Positions 1 through 16,600 of a stretch of DNA of 64,000 nucleotides are shown here, piece by piece (within the stretch, counting starts at the first letter, position 1; each line of letters starts with the position of its first letter). The notes beneath the pieces are model-generated. The model saw only the letters and a list, made by a program, of their open reading frames with translations, searched no databases and was not told the DNA's origin. The translations under genes were made by a program, and so were the position numbers. The stretch is from Cheilinus undulatus. Its lineage: Eukaryota > Chordata > Actinopteri > Labriformes > Labridae. The stretch spans positions 29,151,732 to 29,215,731 of the forward strand of contig NC_054886.1 of NCBI RefSeq assembly GCF_018320785.1. The letters run 5' to 3'.

Positions 1-159
1 CTCCAAAACACCACAAGAAGGCTCGACATATGGTTCTGCCTTCCCAGAACCCCAACCCCCAATTCTTGTTCTCCCATCATTCTACCCATCATTCCTGCAT
101 TCCGAACTTCCTTGTGCCGTTATATACCTTCACTCACAGATGTATATCTGCCTCTACAG

Positions 160-5152
<4,993 letters not shown>

Positions 5153-5799
5153 TAGGAGGAGGGAAACATCAGGAGGTGATGAAAACACCTTCAACAAGAC
5201 AAGAAAGGTGGCGTTGATTTATAAGGAAATCCATAAAAAAAGAACATATGACTGACTGAAAATGAGCCCCTCTCCTGCTTCACTGATGTACCAGAAATCA
5301 GTTTTTGATCCGCTTTAGGAATGAATGGCTTGTTTATTATACAAAAAGAAGAGCTGGAGGGAGAAAATGAAAGAAGAGAAGGGCTGCAGAGTGAACGCTC
5401 TTCTCTAGATTATCACTGACAATGGTGCTATTGTTTATGTTCTATGTTTATTTTGTGTCTGTTTTCTCGTTACGGTTTTTGGCGAGAATCATTCTCGGCT
5501 ACCTCGGAGAGTGCCACCCCCTTTGGAAAGCACTGCACCGCTTACACACCAGAGCTGGACGTCTGCTTCAGATAAGTCAGTTCAGAAAGTAAAGTTATTT
5601 GGAAAGGCTGAATAAATACATAAACTATATGTAGCTCATATGACTTTACCCAGCCATCTATGCATTGAAGCCCTAAAAAAGCCCATTTGTTCCTTTGGAG
5701 ACCTGGAGACAAAGGAGTCCATATTTTTGTGAGTTTAGAGCTGGAAAGGGTTATTACAAGCAAAATAATCAGCTAATGTCCAAGCTATATAGCCCATTC

Positions 5800-6770
5800 T
5801 TTTATGTTTACAGTGGGTAAAGGGACGAAAAAAAGGAACTTTCAGAATTCCTTATAATGGTAGTAAAATGAATGCTAATTTTGACTAGCTAAAAGTCCTT
5901 AATAAAACTACAATAAACAAAGAAAACGCTCAAGTTTAGCAGTGAGTTACAAAACCCTTAGTCAGTAGCTAACGCTAGCATGAGTAGGGTTAGCAAGGCC
6001 TATGCAAAATTCCTTTAAACAATGATTTTAAACAGAATACTAAGTTTGGCTAGCTTAAAAGCTATTCATAAAAATTGCAAGTACAGAAAGAAAATGCTAA
6101 GTTACAGTTTGTTTCATGGACTGAGTAACCAACTCTTTTTCATTAGCTCACACTAGCACATCAGTAGGGTTAGCAAGGCCCATTCAAAATACCAGGAACA
6201 ATATTTCAAAGAATGCTAATTTTGGCTAGATAAAAAACATTGATTAAACTCTGAAAGAAAGAAAACCCTCAGACTAAGCATCTGCTTTTGAGGTCATTTA
6301 GAAAACTCTTTGTCATTAGCCAATGCTAGTATCAGTAGGGTTTGCATGCGAGGCCTGTTTTGACGTCCTTGTAAGAAAGATATTAAACTGAATGCAAGTT
6401 ATGACTAGCTTAAAGCTACTTGTTAACCTGAAAGTAAAGAAAGAAAATGTCAAGGTCATTAGTTGTTTTCTAGACTGAGTATCCAACACTTTTAATTAGC
6501 TAACACTAGCATAAGTGTTAACAAAAGCAGCGTTAGCAAAAGCCTCTTTGAGTGAATATAATGCTACTTTCAGCTAGCTAAAAAGTCATAAATAAAGGGG
6601 AGTAAATAAAGAAAATGCTTAAGTTTAGAAGTATGTTTTTTGGAGTGCGTTACAATGGATTCTGGCTGGTGCTAGCCCAGGAAGGATTTCACAAAGCCCA
6701 TTCTTATTTTACAGTAGCAGTGATATAAAAGAAAATGCCAGACAAAAAAAAACCCTAGAATAATGAACAG
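5800..6770. repeat. Degenerate ~175-bp tandem repeat
   Basis: About five to six diverged units, each carrying a GCTAGC-rich block followed by AGTAGGGTTAGCAAGGCC or a decayed form, then a few bases on AAAGAAAAYGCT. The anchor motif recurs near 5980, 6160, 6335, 6515 and 6670, spacing roughly 165-180 bp. The first and last units share AGCCCATTCTT (5791 and 6696). Divergence between units is high, so the array is old. Confidence 0.6.
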
Positions 6771-8392
6771 TTGACTTCCAAGTGTATTGTAGTGAAAACT
6801 AAAACAGAGACATGCTTTACCAGTTAGCCATGGTGGCTACTTGCCAGTCTAAACTATGACATTTTGTTAACTGAGAAGGCTATAACCTAGAAATTGGGAC
6901 ATATTCAGCTAATTTTTACTTATAGAAAATCAATCTAAAGCACTTTGGATTTGTGTCACTTGTCAGACCAGGAGGCTAAGTCACCTTTTTTATGGTCTGT
7001 GATTTTAATCCAAAGTCTTGATGGTGGAGAATGACGTCTCCTTTTTGTGGCTGGCCTATCTGAAGTAGATTTCTATCAGAGCTGGTTCAAAAACACAATT
7101 TTTGTGAAACAGCCGCCAAAAAATCTGCTTTTTTTGTATTTTCAGCTTACTACAACCACTTAAACTGTAACAATGACTATACTTGTTTAGGCTTTGTACA
7201 TGTTAAATCACCAGTGCAGTCATTACCATGCATGTTTCATATGATCTCTGTAAATTATGGTGCTACAATACCCTGACAGTTGACTTGAAAGGCAATATTT
7301 ACAGTAAGTTCTGCATAAAATGCATGCATAAGAATGGCTGAGCAATAAATCTCCTCATAAACATTACAGTCAAACTTTTGCAGCATCAAACTGTATTATT
7401 ACACAACCTGACTGAGGCCACTCATTCATATAGATATTGCACTGATGTAACCTCAGATTGGTTCTATCAATAAATAGTAATAATTAATGTCAAATTAAAG
7501 GGTAAACCCATTCACAGTTCCACCTCTGCTGACTTAATTTGTATGTAGTGACCAAAATAGTGTCTTATTTTTTCAAAATCACAATAAAAAAACTCGCTTT
7601 CATTCAGTTTTAAACCAAGCACACTCTCTCTGTTAGGTTGTTAATTTTTGCTGTATATAGATAGCGCTTACGGGATTTCCCAGCAGCGTATGCTAGAGAA
7701 AAAGTCTGCCATTTGTTTTATTTTCTTTTTTTCTGACTATGTGTCTTTTCTCTGTCGCTGGATATAAAAGGAGGAAGAGTTTGCTCATTCTACATCAGAA
7801 CTGATCACTTTTTACATAGCTGGTTTTAAATGGAGTTAATTGGTTGAACTTTAACCTCCTTTTTGATAATCCTTGTGCAGTGAAAGCTACTGGGTGACTT
7901 GTAACCACTAAGACCACTTTGTTGAGCACATAGCTCTGTTTCTCTGCTGGTAGCCCTGATTTTGTGTCTCATTTTACTTATTTTGTTTTTTATTTTATTT
8001 CCCCTTCTTTCTTTGTCTTCCTTTGTCTTTTTGTAATCTAGATTGTAATTATTTTACTTAAGTCACGATACTATCCCCTGGTTTTATTTACTGCAATGGG
8101 AGGGAATGGGAAGATAATGATGTGTACATTAAATATTATTGGGTACAATGCCTTTAGGACAATGTTTTTATATGGAAAATATATTCTATTGCTGATGGTT
8201 TTACAGATAGAATAACAGGATGAATGTCCATTTGGTCTTATCGCATATTTCATGCAGTGACAAGAGCCTGGAGTTGAGTTTTTGACATAAAAGAAATTCA
8301 GTTTTCCTCAAAGAGGATCCATAACAAAAGAAAGAAAGATGTCATAAGATGTTGGATACTGTTACATGTATTTTTATGCTCACACACTTTGA

Positions 8393-8398
8393 AATAAA
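8393..8398 (+). terminator. Candidate polyadenylation signal (col4a6)
   Basis: Canonical AATAAA followed within 25 bp by a GT-rich stretch. It is the last strong plus-strand signal before the transposon copy at about 8490. Assignment to col4a6 is inference from position only. Confidence 0.35.
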
Positions 8399-8489
8399 GT
8401 CTCTAAACTAAGCAAGTGTCTAATTCAGATTCTTTACACTGACATTGTTGGTGTTAACTGAGAATAATGAAAGTGTTTAGCTTCTAAGC

Positions 8490-9090
8490 ATGATTGCTTT
8501 CTTATTTTTTGGCATATTTGTCTCACTTGAATGTTTCAGATCATTCAATCATTTAAATATTAGACAAAGATAACCTGAGAAAATACAAAATGTAGGTTTT
8601 AATTGATAATCTTATCTATCAAGGAAATCAAGTCTTTAGATGTTGTTCTGGGTTCTTTTGTGACCTGGACTAGTCATGGATGCGCTCTTGGAGTCATTTT
8701 GGTGGGGTGGTCCCTCCTGGGAAGGTTCACCACTGTCCCAAGTTTTCCCCATTTGTGGGTAATGACCCTCACTGTGGTTCACTGGAGTCCCAGAGCCTTA
8801 GAAATGGCTTTGTCACTCTTTCCACACTGATAGATGTCAATGAAGTTGTTTTTCATCCTTTCTTGAATTTCTTTAGATGGTGGCACGAAGTGTTGCTTTT
8901 TGGGATCGTGTAGCCTACTTCACTTTGTCAGGCAGGCTCTATTCGAGGGATTTCTGTATTCAACAATGAATGAAGTCTTCATTTAAAAAAACTGCATTTT
9001 ATCACAATCTTTTTTGATGATCTGAAACAGTTGGGTGTGATATGTATGAAATAAAAGAAAACAGGAAGGGGGAAAACACTTTTCCCCCAG
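8490..9090. mobile_element. Non-autonomous DNA transposon copy, Tc1/mariner-like
   Basis: The ends are imperfect inverted repeats: GAATGTTTCAGATCATTC near 8530 on the left and its complement form GATGATCTGAAACAGTTGGG near 9016 on the right. The interior (from TTCTGGGTTCTTTTGTGACC) is closely similar to 28850-29130, so the two are copies of one family. No open transposase is left. The superfamily is inferred from resemblance to fish Tc1-like repeats. Confidence 0.6.
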
Positions 9091-9103
9091 ATAAACGTTA
9101 AAG

Positions 9104-10073
9104 CAGTGATACTCAACGCGTGGCTCTGGAGCCACATGTGGCTCTTTTGTGATGATTTGCGGCTCTTTTATGTCTTACTTTGAGATAGATTCCCATTTTT
9201 GCCACTTCTTTTTGCCACTTTTATCATACTTTTTGCAATTTTTGGCCCCTTTTAATTTTTTCCCTTTCTTGCCACTTTTCGCCCATTTAAACTGCATTTT
9301 GCAATTAAATGCCACCTATTTCCCATTTTGCCACTCTTTGATACGTTTTGCCCATTTTCCCACATTTTTTCTGATTTTCACTCTTTTCTTGCCATGGTTC
9401 TTGTCATTTTTAACCCATTTTTGCCACCTGTAGCTCTTTTTTTTTTTTTACCTCATCTCAACCATTTTGGCAACTTTCTGCCCATTTTTGACACTTTCAC
9501 TCTGCTTTTTTGCATTATTTTGCCCCTTTTTGACTATTCTTGCAACTTCTCGCCCATTTAAGCTGCCTTTTGCTGTTCAATTCCACTTATTTCTCAATTT
9601 TTCACCTTTCTTTCTGATTTTGGCCCATTTGAGTCACTTTTTACTTATTTTTTGTCTCGTTTTTGCCACTTTTGGACCATTTTTGCTACCTGAAACTCAT
9701 TTTTTGACACTTCTCACCCATTTTTGGCAACTTTCTGCCCATTTTTGCCACTTTTCCTTCAGTGTTTTTCCACTTTTTGCCGATTTTCCCACCTTTTCTA
9801 CTGATTTTTGCCCATTTTTCCCACCTTTTTTCAAATTTTTGCAACTTTGACAAATTTTTTGCCACCTTGAACTTATTTTTTGGTCACTTCTCACCCATTT
9901 TTGCCATATTCTCCCCCTTTTTCACCACTTTTTTTCCAGTATTTTCTGCTTTTTGACCACTTTTGCAACCTTTAACTAAGTTTAAACTGCCACTTTTCAC
10001 CACTCAGATTGTGGCTCCTGCAAATGTATTTTTTAACAATTTGGCTCTGGTTGAGCAGGGTTGAGTATCACTA
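9104..10073. mobile_element. hAT-like non-autonomous element with internal TTTTGCCAC array (copy 1)
   Basis: Left end CAGTGATACTCAACG and right end GTTGAGTATCACTA are inverted repeats typical of fish hAT elements; both ends also carry a GGCTCTGG / CCAGAGCC block. The middle (about 9190-9990) is a degenerate tandem array of TTTTTGCCACTTTTCACCCA-type units, all pyrimidine-rich on the plus strand. No clear 8-bp target duplication survives at this copy. It ends a few bases before the likely first exon of ankrd46. Phe-rich open frames inside are by-products of the T-rich array. Confidence 0.75.
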
Positions 10074-10079
10074 ACAAAC

Positions 10080-10244
10080 TCAAAGGAAGTCGTTTGAATT
10101 GTCAGTAGATGGCGACAGATTCCTAAATATTACAACAGCCAACCGACGAAGAAGACGCATCAAAACAACAACACTGCTAGCACCCTTAGCTCAGAAGGAA
10201 AGCGACTGTTACTGTTTTTCTTCTGATTTTGGACCCTTAAACAG
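10080..10244 (+). other. ankrd46: Probable non-coding first exon of ankrd46
   Basis: Moderately GC-richer block (TAGATGGCGACAG, then CGACGAAGAAGACGC) ending in a strong donor, ACAG/GTGAGC at 10244/10245, with no ATG-led frame of note. The coding part starts in the exon at 13629. The transcription start cannot be placed exactly; a YY1-like ATGGCGAC lies at about 10109. Alternatively it is the first exon of an unrelated transcript. Confidence 0.5.
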
Positions 10245-10749
10245 GTGAGCAGTATAACAAGCAACCAACCAAGCATCTAAAATGTGATTATGTATCATGT
10301 GCATGTGTCTACGTCGGTCAATTTATGTATTAAATTTAATAGGTTTTGTGAAACGCTAGCTTGAGGGCTAACTATGCTCCGCTAGCCTGTTAGCTTAAGC
10401 AGCATCAGCATCACTTCCAAACGTTTTCAGTCTTGATTATTTGAAGAAATCGATGCGTGCAAAACTGAATAAAAATTCTTCATAAAGGCCATTTATTGAG
10501 TTGTAGTTAAACGTGAGTGTCTTGTGTTCACTGTAAAGTGGTAATGGGTCCATGTAACGGTGTAGCTAAACGTATCTAGCTGACAGACACGCTAAACTCC
10601 TATTTTCCAATCTAAAACAGTTATTTATGCAACACTAATGTGGTCAAACAGTGATTTATTAAGGCTGTTTTATAACTAGGTGAAGGAATTAATGATCTTC
10701 TAGCTTGATTTTGCACTACTTTTAGGCCCAGAGGTTGCAATAAACATTG

Positions 10750-10990
10750 GCTGTGTCCGAAACCACACACTCATTCCCTACTCCCTACTCCCTATATCCT
10801 CTATAGTGGACTTTATAGTGGACTCAACTGCAAAACACAAAAATGATTTCGGACACTACTCCGGCCGCGGGCAGTGACGTCATCGCCGTCTCACAATTAA
10901 AACGTTTAGCAACAACGGCTCGTACATTTCCATGACAACGGCTGAGGATCGAAATTTACGGTAGAATTCCACTGAAAACTGACACTGAAC
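10750..10990. repeat. Interspersed repeat fragment in ankrd46 intron 1
   Basis: GGCTGTGTCCGAAACC followed by repeated CCCTACTCCCTA and TATAGTGGAC resembles a common fish short transposon end whose body contains a TATAGTG series. It carries a perfect CRE-like TGACGTCA at 10875. I cannot place the right end. Confidence 0.4.
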
Positions 10991-11605
10991 GAAACGTATT
11001 TTCATAAAAAATAAATGTGCTAGTAGGTAAAAACGTTTGCGTCTTGAATGGCAAAATTATATACATTTTTGTGTGTATTATCACTTATTTTTGCATAAAG
11101 ATGAAGGCCTCATGTCTTGTAATTCGTGTCTTGTAAAATCATAGGGGGAAATAGTTACTCCGTTTTGAATCCTTAACATGTTTTTGGTATTCAAAGCTCT
11201 TTTGGTATCACAACAGCTAAAGTAAAAATCCTAAGATCTCAAAATTACACAATTTCCTGCTTTTGCTATCAATAAAGGCAGGGCAATACCTGGAAGATTT
11301 CTGAATTGCAAAAATATGTTGTTGTTTTTCACTGGCAGCTTTCAGAAAGATTAGAAATATGTCTTAAACACTTTTTGATACCACTTATCATTAAAGTAAT
11401 AATAGGGACTGTATCTCATGGCACCATATAGTATTGAAGTATTTGCTTTTTTTGTTAGGAACATGAAGTGTCTCTTGTGCAAAGAGTTTTGGGTTGGGCA
11501 GATCTGAGAGAGGAGCCATGAAGTAGACAGTCAAGTAGCTTTATGTTTGGGACTTCATTCAAACTATTCAGTGTTTACAATGCTTCTTGAGTGTGTTCCC
11601 TAGCC

Positions 11606-12250
11606 CAGTGGTTTTCAAACTTTTTTCACCCAAGGCACACCCAAGGTTAAGCCAAAATCCATATTTATATCACTACAAAATAGACTAATTTATCAGTCAA
11701 GGTGGCCCATAAGGGGGGATAAAGGGGAGAGGTTTCTGGGGCCCAGCCAACTGGGGGTGGCTAAAGGTGGCTGAAACGTGGCAAAAATTGTTTAAAAGTG
11801 ATGGGAAAAAAACATGGCAAATTGTGCAACAAGTGGCAAGACAAAGTCAAAAATGGGTAAGAAATGGCATAAGGGGCCAAAAAATGGGTTTAAAGTGGCA
11901 AAAACATGTTGAAAGTGTCAAAAAGGTGGTAAAATGGGTTTAAAGTGTCCGTAAAGGGTTCAAATGTTATAAAAAGGTGGTAAAAAAGGGTTTAAAGTGA
12001 TGAAAAAATTGGCAAAACATGTCCAATTGAAAGCAAAAGTAGGCAAAAACTGACAGAAAGGTAGCAAAAATCGGTTAAATGTAGTAAAAAGTTCAAATAA
12101 AGTTGCCAAAATGGGTCAAAAGTATTTGAAAAAGTTGCAAAATTTCAAAAAGCAGCAAAAATCTTTTAACTTGTCATAATAAGTGGCAAAATGGGTAAAA
12201 AAATGGTTGACTTGGTTAAAAGTAGGATGAAATAATAATTTCAACACCAG
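11606..12250. mobile_element. Truncated hAT-like element with AAAAGTGGCAAAAATGGG array
   Basis: Begins with CAGTGGTTTTCAAAC, a hAT-type end, then AAGGCACACCCAAGG. From about 11760 the interior is a degenerate tandem array of AAAAGTGGCAAAAATGGG units, the complement strand of the array in the elements at 9104, 14379 and 48682. The right end is missing. The reverse complement of the same end (TTTGAAAACCACTG) is found at 52768-52781. Confidence 0.65.
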
Positions 12251-12422
12251 TTCCAACTCAGTAATAGCTTGCCAAATGAGGTAACTATTAGCTAGGATGC
12301 TAGCACCAATGCTACTGATCCAACACATACACTGATTTTATATCTGCCAATACCAATATGATGGCAATGATTTTGTGCCTCCCTGTACAATATGTCTGCT
12401 GAAACCATGGCTGGTTAAAATT

Positions 12423-12896
12423 AAGGCTGGGCAATTAATCAGAAATTAGTTGAAATCACAATATGGCCTGCTGCAATTTTCACATAAGGTGCAATATTTC
12501 TTTAACTTGAAATTTCTGTCAAATACCAGTTTAAACTTTTTGCAGCAGCAGAGTAGTTATGCATTACAGATCATGCAATCACCCATAGGCAATTTTTTTA
12601 GAATAGTCTACAAAAATCCCACTTTTCTGTATGTTTTTCTTATTAAATATGAGAATGACATGAAAATTATAACTCCCTTCAATACTTCAATTCTTATCAA
12701 ATTTGCAATACGAGTCAAATCATTTTTTAAAAATTGATCAGCTCTCGTGTTATCTAACATTGTGTTTGTTATAATATGGATTGATTTATTGACTGTGTCT
12801 GTTGGGGGGAAAAAAACATAATGTAAGGAACTTAAGAAATCACATTACAATTGCAATACACAACTAAATCACAACTAGATTATTTTCCCAAATTAT
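12423..12896. mobile_element. hAT-like non-autonomous element (GGCTGGGCAATTAATC family)
   Basis: Left end TAAGGCTGGGCAATTAATC, right end TTATTCAGTCCTA; between them the text AATATGGCC..GCAATTTTCA matches the family seen at 55860-56742. Flanks GTTAAAAT (left) and ATTAAAAT (right) agree at seven of eight positions, as expected for an old hAT target duplication. Boundaries are good to a few bases. Confidence 0.6.
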
Positions 12897-12899
12897 TCA

Positions 12900-13540
12900 G
12901 TCCTAATTAAAATACAATAGTGAATGAGAACAAAGAGCTTCAGGTCAGGCGTAAGAGCATGTGCCCCAACGTGGTTGCCCTGGGGGCCTGGTCTGACCCA
13001 CAGGGCCCCCAGTATGCTGTGAGCTGGATCAGGTTTGAGAAGGTGTGCCAGGTGCCCATGAACACCTGATGCGCTCATTGACAGGTCTTAGCACTGATAT
13101 CAAGGCAGCCACTCAGCTCACAAACACCAGTGTGATGTCCATTGGCATGCTGGAGCGGTTATAGGTGTATCCACCCATACTAGTCTTGCCAGAGCCGGGG
13201 GGCCTCACATCAGAAAGGCTGCAACGACCATCCCAAGCCAAGCAAGCCCCCTCAACATCACAGGATGCAAGAGTCATCATGAAGAAAAGTTCCAGGCGCC
13301 AACTCAGCCTCAGATAAACAGTTGACAACACCTTAGCACCGCCATCAACGTTCAACCTACCTGATCAGTGTTTGCTGTGCTGGGATTTCCTCTTTGTCTG
13401 GCAACAAAGGTCCCTGGGACTTTGTCCCGCCACCTTCATGTTACACGCAGCTGGTCCAACAGGTCTTTTATGTGGACACAGACAGACATTAGGTGGAGAA
13501 GAAACTATATGTAACAGAAGTCAAAGGTTCTGATAACACT
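12900..13540. other. Unclassified sequence in ankrd46 intron 1
   Basis: GC-richer than its surroundings, with short open frames on the minus strand (12893-13078, 13113-13355). It looks like a decayed repeat body, but I could not recognise a family or a conserved motif. Confidence 0.3.
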
Positions 13541-13660
13541 TTTTCAATTTAACAACCACAAAGAAAAACTTAATGCCAATAATTTACATTAAATGTATTA
13601 ACAGACATATGCCCTGTCTTCATTGCAGGTACGCTGGAATTTTCTGATACCCACTCGGAC

Positions 13661-16600
13661 ATGTCCTATGTCTTCATTAACGACTCATCGCAGACCAACG
13701 TGCCTCTGCTGCAGGCCTGCATAGATGGAGACCTGCCGTTTGCCAAGAGGCTCCTGGAGACCGGATGTGACCCCAACATACGGGACAACAGGGGCCGCAC
13801 TGGTCTGCATCTAGCCGCTGCTAGAGGGAATGTGGATATATGTCGCCTGTTGCACAAGTTCGGGGCCGATCTGCTAGCGACGGATTATCAAGGAAACACG
13901 GCGCTGCATCTGTGTGGTCATGTGGATACTATACAGTTCCTGGTGTCCAATGGACTCAAGATTGATATCTGGTAATTATAAGCTTCAAGTCATGCTTCTA
14001 GAAATACATTTATCTCGCCTTTCCATACTCAGCCTCATATTTCACTATTTTTTATTTTTATCCATTTGTAAAGTTGTTATCTTTCATGTATTTTCTGAGT
14101 GTTTGGAATGGTTTCCTTCATATGTTTTCTTTGCACTGTACATGAGTGTTTCGTTTGTATATGTATTAGGAAGATGGTTTTTACACTGGAAAATCTATCT
14201 AATATAATATTTATTTGTCTATTTCAGCGGTTTTCAAAGTGTGAGCTGGGCCTCCTCTGGGGGGCGCCACAGAACTTCAGGAGAGGCACGGAACCATAAA
14301 CCAGACAAAAAAATAGTGATTTGCTTTGCTAACTTCTGCTGTGCATAGAGCAAAATGATTAGAATAGTTACTTTAAGGCAGTGATATTCAACGTGTGATT
14401 ATTAGTGGCTCTTTGATGTCTTCATTTTAGATGTTATTCCCCAGAAAACGTTAAAAAGGGAAAAATTTTTGCCCCTTTATACAATTTTTTGACACTTTTC
14501 ATTCATTTAAGCATCCTTTTGTCATTAAATACCACTTTTTTCCTACGTTTTGCCCATTTTTGCCACTTTTTTCCAATTTTTGCCCTTTTTCACCATTTTT
14601 TTTATTTTTGCCATTTTTCACCAATTGAAGCATCCTTTTGTCATTAAATACCACTTTTTTCCACGTTTTGCCGAATTTTGCCACTTCTTTTTGCCACTTT
14701 TTTCAATTTTTGCAATTTTTTAACCTTTTTTTGCCACATTTTGTCCATTTAAGCATCCTTTTGTCACTAAATACCAGGGGTTTTTTTTACTTTTTGCCCA
14801 TTTTTGCCACTTCTTTCCAATTTTTGCCCTTTGTCACTGTTTCCTTTGCCATTTTTTGCCCATTTAAGCATCCTTTTGTCATTAAATACCACTTTTTTCC
14901 TACTTTTCCTACTTTTTGCCCATTTTTGCCACTTCTTTTTGCCACTTTTTTCAATTTTTGCAATTTTTTAACCTTTTTTTGCCACATTTTGTCCATTTAA
15001 GCATCCTTTTGTCACTAAATACCAGGGTTTTTTTTTTTACTTTTTGCCCATTTTTGCCACTTCTTTCCAATTTTTGCCCTTTTTCACTGTTTCCTTTGCT
15101 ATTTTTTGCCCATTTAAGCATCCTTTTGTCATTAAATACCACTTTTTTCCTACTTTTTGCCCATTTTTGCCACTCTTGACTGCTTATTTTTTTTCCACCT
15201 GTTACTCATTTTTTGTCACTTCTCACCCATCTTTTTTTCACTTTTTATCCCCATTTTTTCCCTTTTTTCCCCATTTTTTTGCTGCTTCTTGACCATTTTG
15301 CCATCTTTAACTTATTTTTATTGCTACTTTAGGCTGTTTTTGCCACTTTTCACCACTTAGATTGTGGCTCTTGTAAAGGTATTTTTTTCAACGGTTTGGC
15401 TCTTTGGTTGAGTAACACTGCTTTAAGGATAATCAGAGCAGAATAATCAGTTAGTATTGGCAATAAATTCATTACTGAAACCAAATAACTGATTACCTGT
15501 TAAAGATGTTTAAGAACATTTGCAAACCAAAATATCAAAGATATAAAAATGTTAAAAATATTTAAAATTAGACATAAATGTTTGAAAATATGGTTAAGTT
15601 CTTTTTAAATCTAAATCTGTGGGTGGGGGTCCACCGAATGAATAATTTTCTCTTAGAGGAGGCTCACTCTCACACACTTTGAAAACCCCTGGTCTATTTG
15701 ATAGACTGCATTTTGTAGTGGTGCCGTAAGTGTGTTGCATTAGTTGCCTGCCATAAGAGGTGCAATGCTATGTTGCTTTGTCATCGTCAAGTGCATTGTC
15801 ACATATTTCAACATACTCAGCCTTTAAATGAGCACCTATTGTCAGCAGCTTTTTAAATGGGACCTGTCTTTTGTGTCTTCAATTTCATTTTAAATGTTGT
15901 TCTTTCCTCTTAAGTAGTTACAACCCCTGATATTTCCTCTGTCATTCCGTAATCCTGACAGCTCTGTGTGTTTGTGTTGTCTCATGTTACAGTAACCACA
16001 ATGGATCGACCCCGCTGGTACTGGCAAAGAGACGCGGCGTCAACAAGGACGCCATTCGTCTGCTGGAAGGACTGGAGGAGCAGGAAGTGAAAGGCTTCAA
16101 CAGAGGAGCGCACTCCAAGCTGGAGACCATGCAGATGGCCGACAGTGAGAGGTGAGAATGCGTAGCACTTAAAAAGACTGCAGCAAGGAGATGAAAGTGT
16201 TGATAATGGTGATTTATGATGGACTAGTGAGCTTAATTTGAGGATAAATTCTATCAATCCAGACTTTTCAAGTCTAGCCACAAATTCTCTGTTGGATTGA
16301 GGACTGGGTTTGGACGGGTCACTCCAGAACATTCATCTTGTTATCTTTAAACCGTTTCTGTGTAGCTTTCGCTGTATGCTTCGCCTCATTGTCTTGCTGG
16401 AAAATAAGGTCGTTTTCACACCTGATAGTCCGGGGGACTCGGTCTGTTTTGGAACGGAAATTGCAACATTGTTGCACTGTCCTATGGTGTGGTTCACACT
16501 GGTTTTAGTCAAAGGGACCAAACCCTCTGAACACCTACAACCTCTGCCCGTTAGGGGCGCTGTCGTCACAAACAAACGGTGACCAAGAAGAGAAGAAGGC

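Larger units (their letters stand above)
5153..8420 (+). other. 3' flank / probable long 3' UTR of col4a6
   Basis: AT-rich DNA without coding signal between the collagen stop codon and the first strong polyadenylation signal. It contains the ~175-bp degenerate tandem repeat listed separately. A sequence near 5609 also reads AATAAA, so a shorter UTR is possible. Nothing in 6780-8400 was recognised. Confidence 0.4.

Noticed and set aside
7762-7773. TATA-like GGATATAAAAGG as a promoter
   Set aside because: No exon, donor site or conserved reading frame follows it before the transposon at 8490.
9149-9956. Phe-rich open reading frames of 60-130 codons, also at 14638-15360 and 49568-49985
   Set aside because: They are translations of the TTTTGCCAC tandem arrays inside hAT-like elements; composition is periodic and frames are open on several phases.
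12893-13355. Minus-strand open frames that might be a small gene
   Set aside because: No recognisable motif, no splice or promoter signals, and the region lies inside ankrd46 intron 1 beside repeats.
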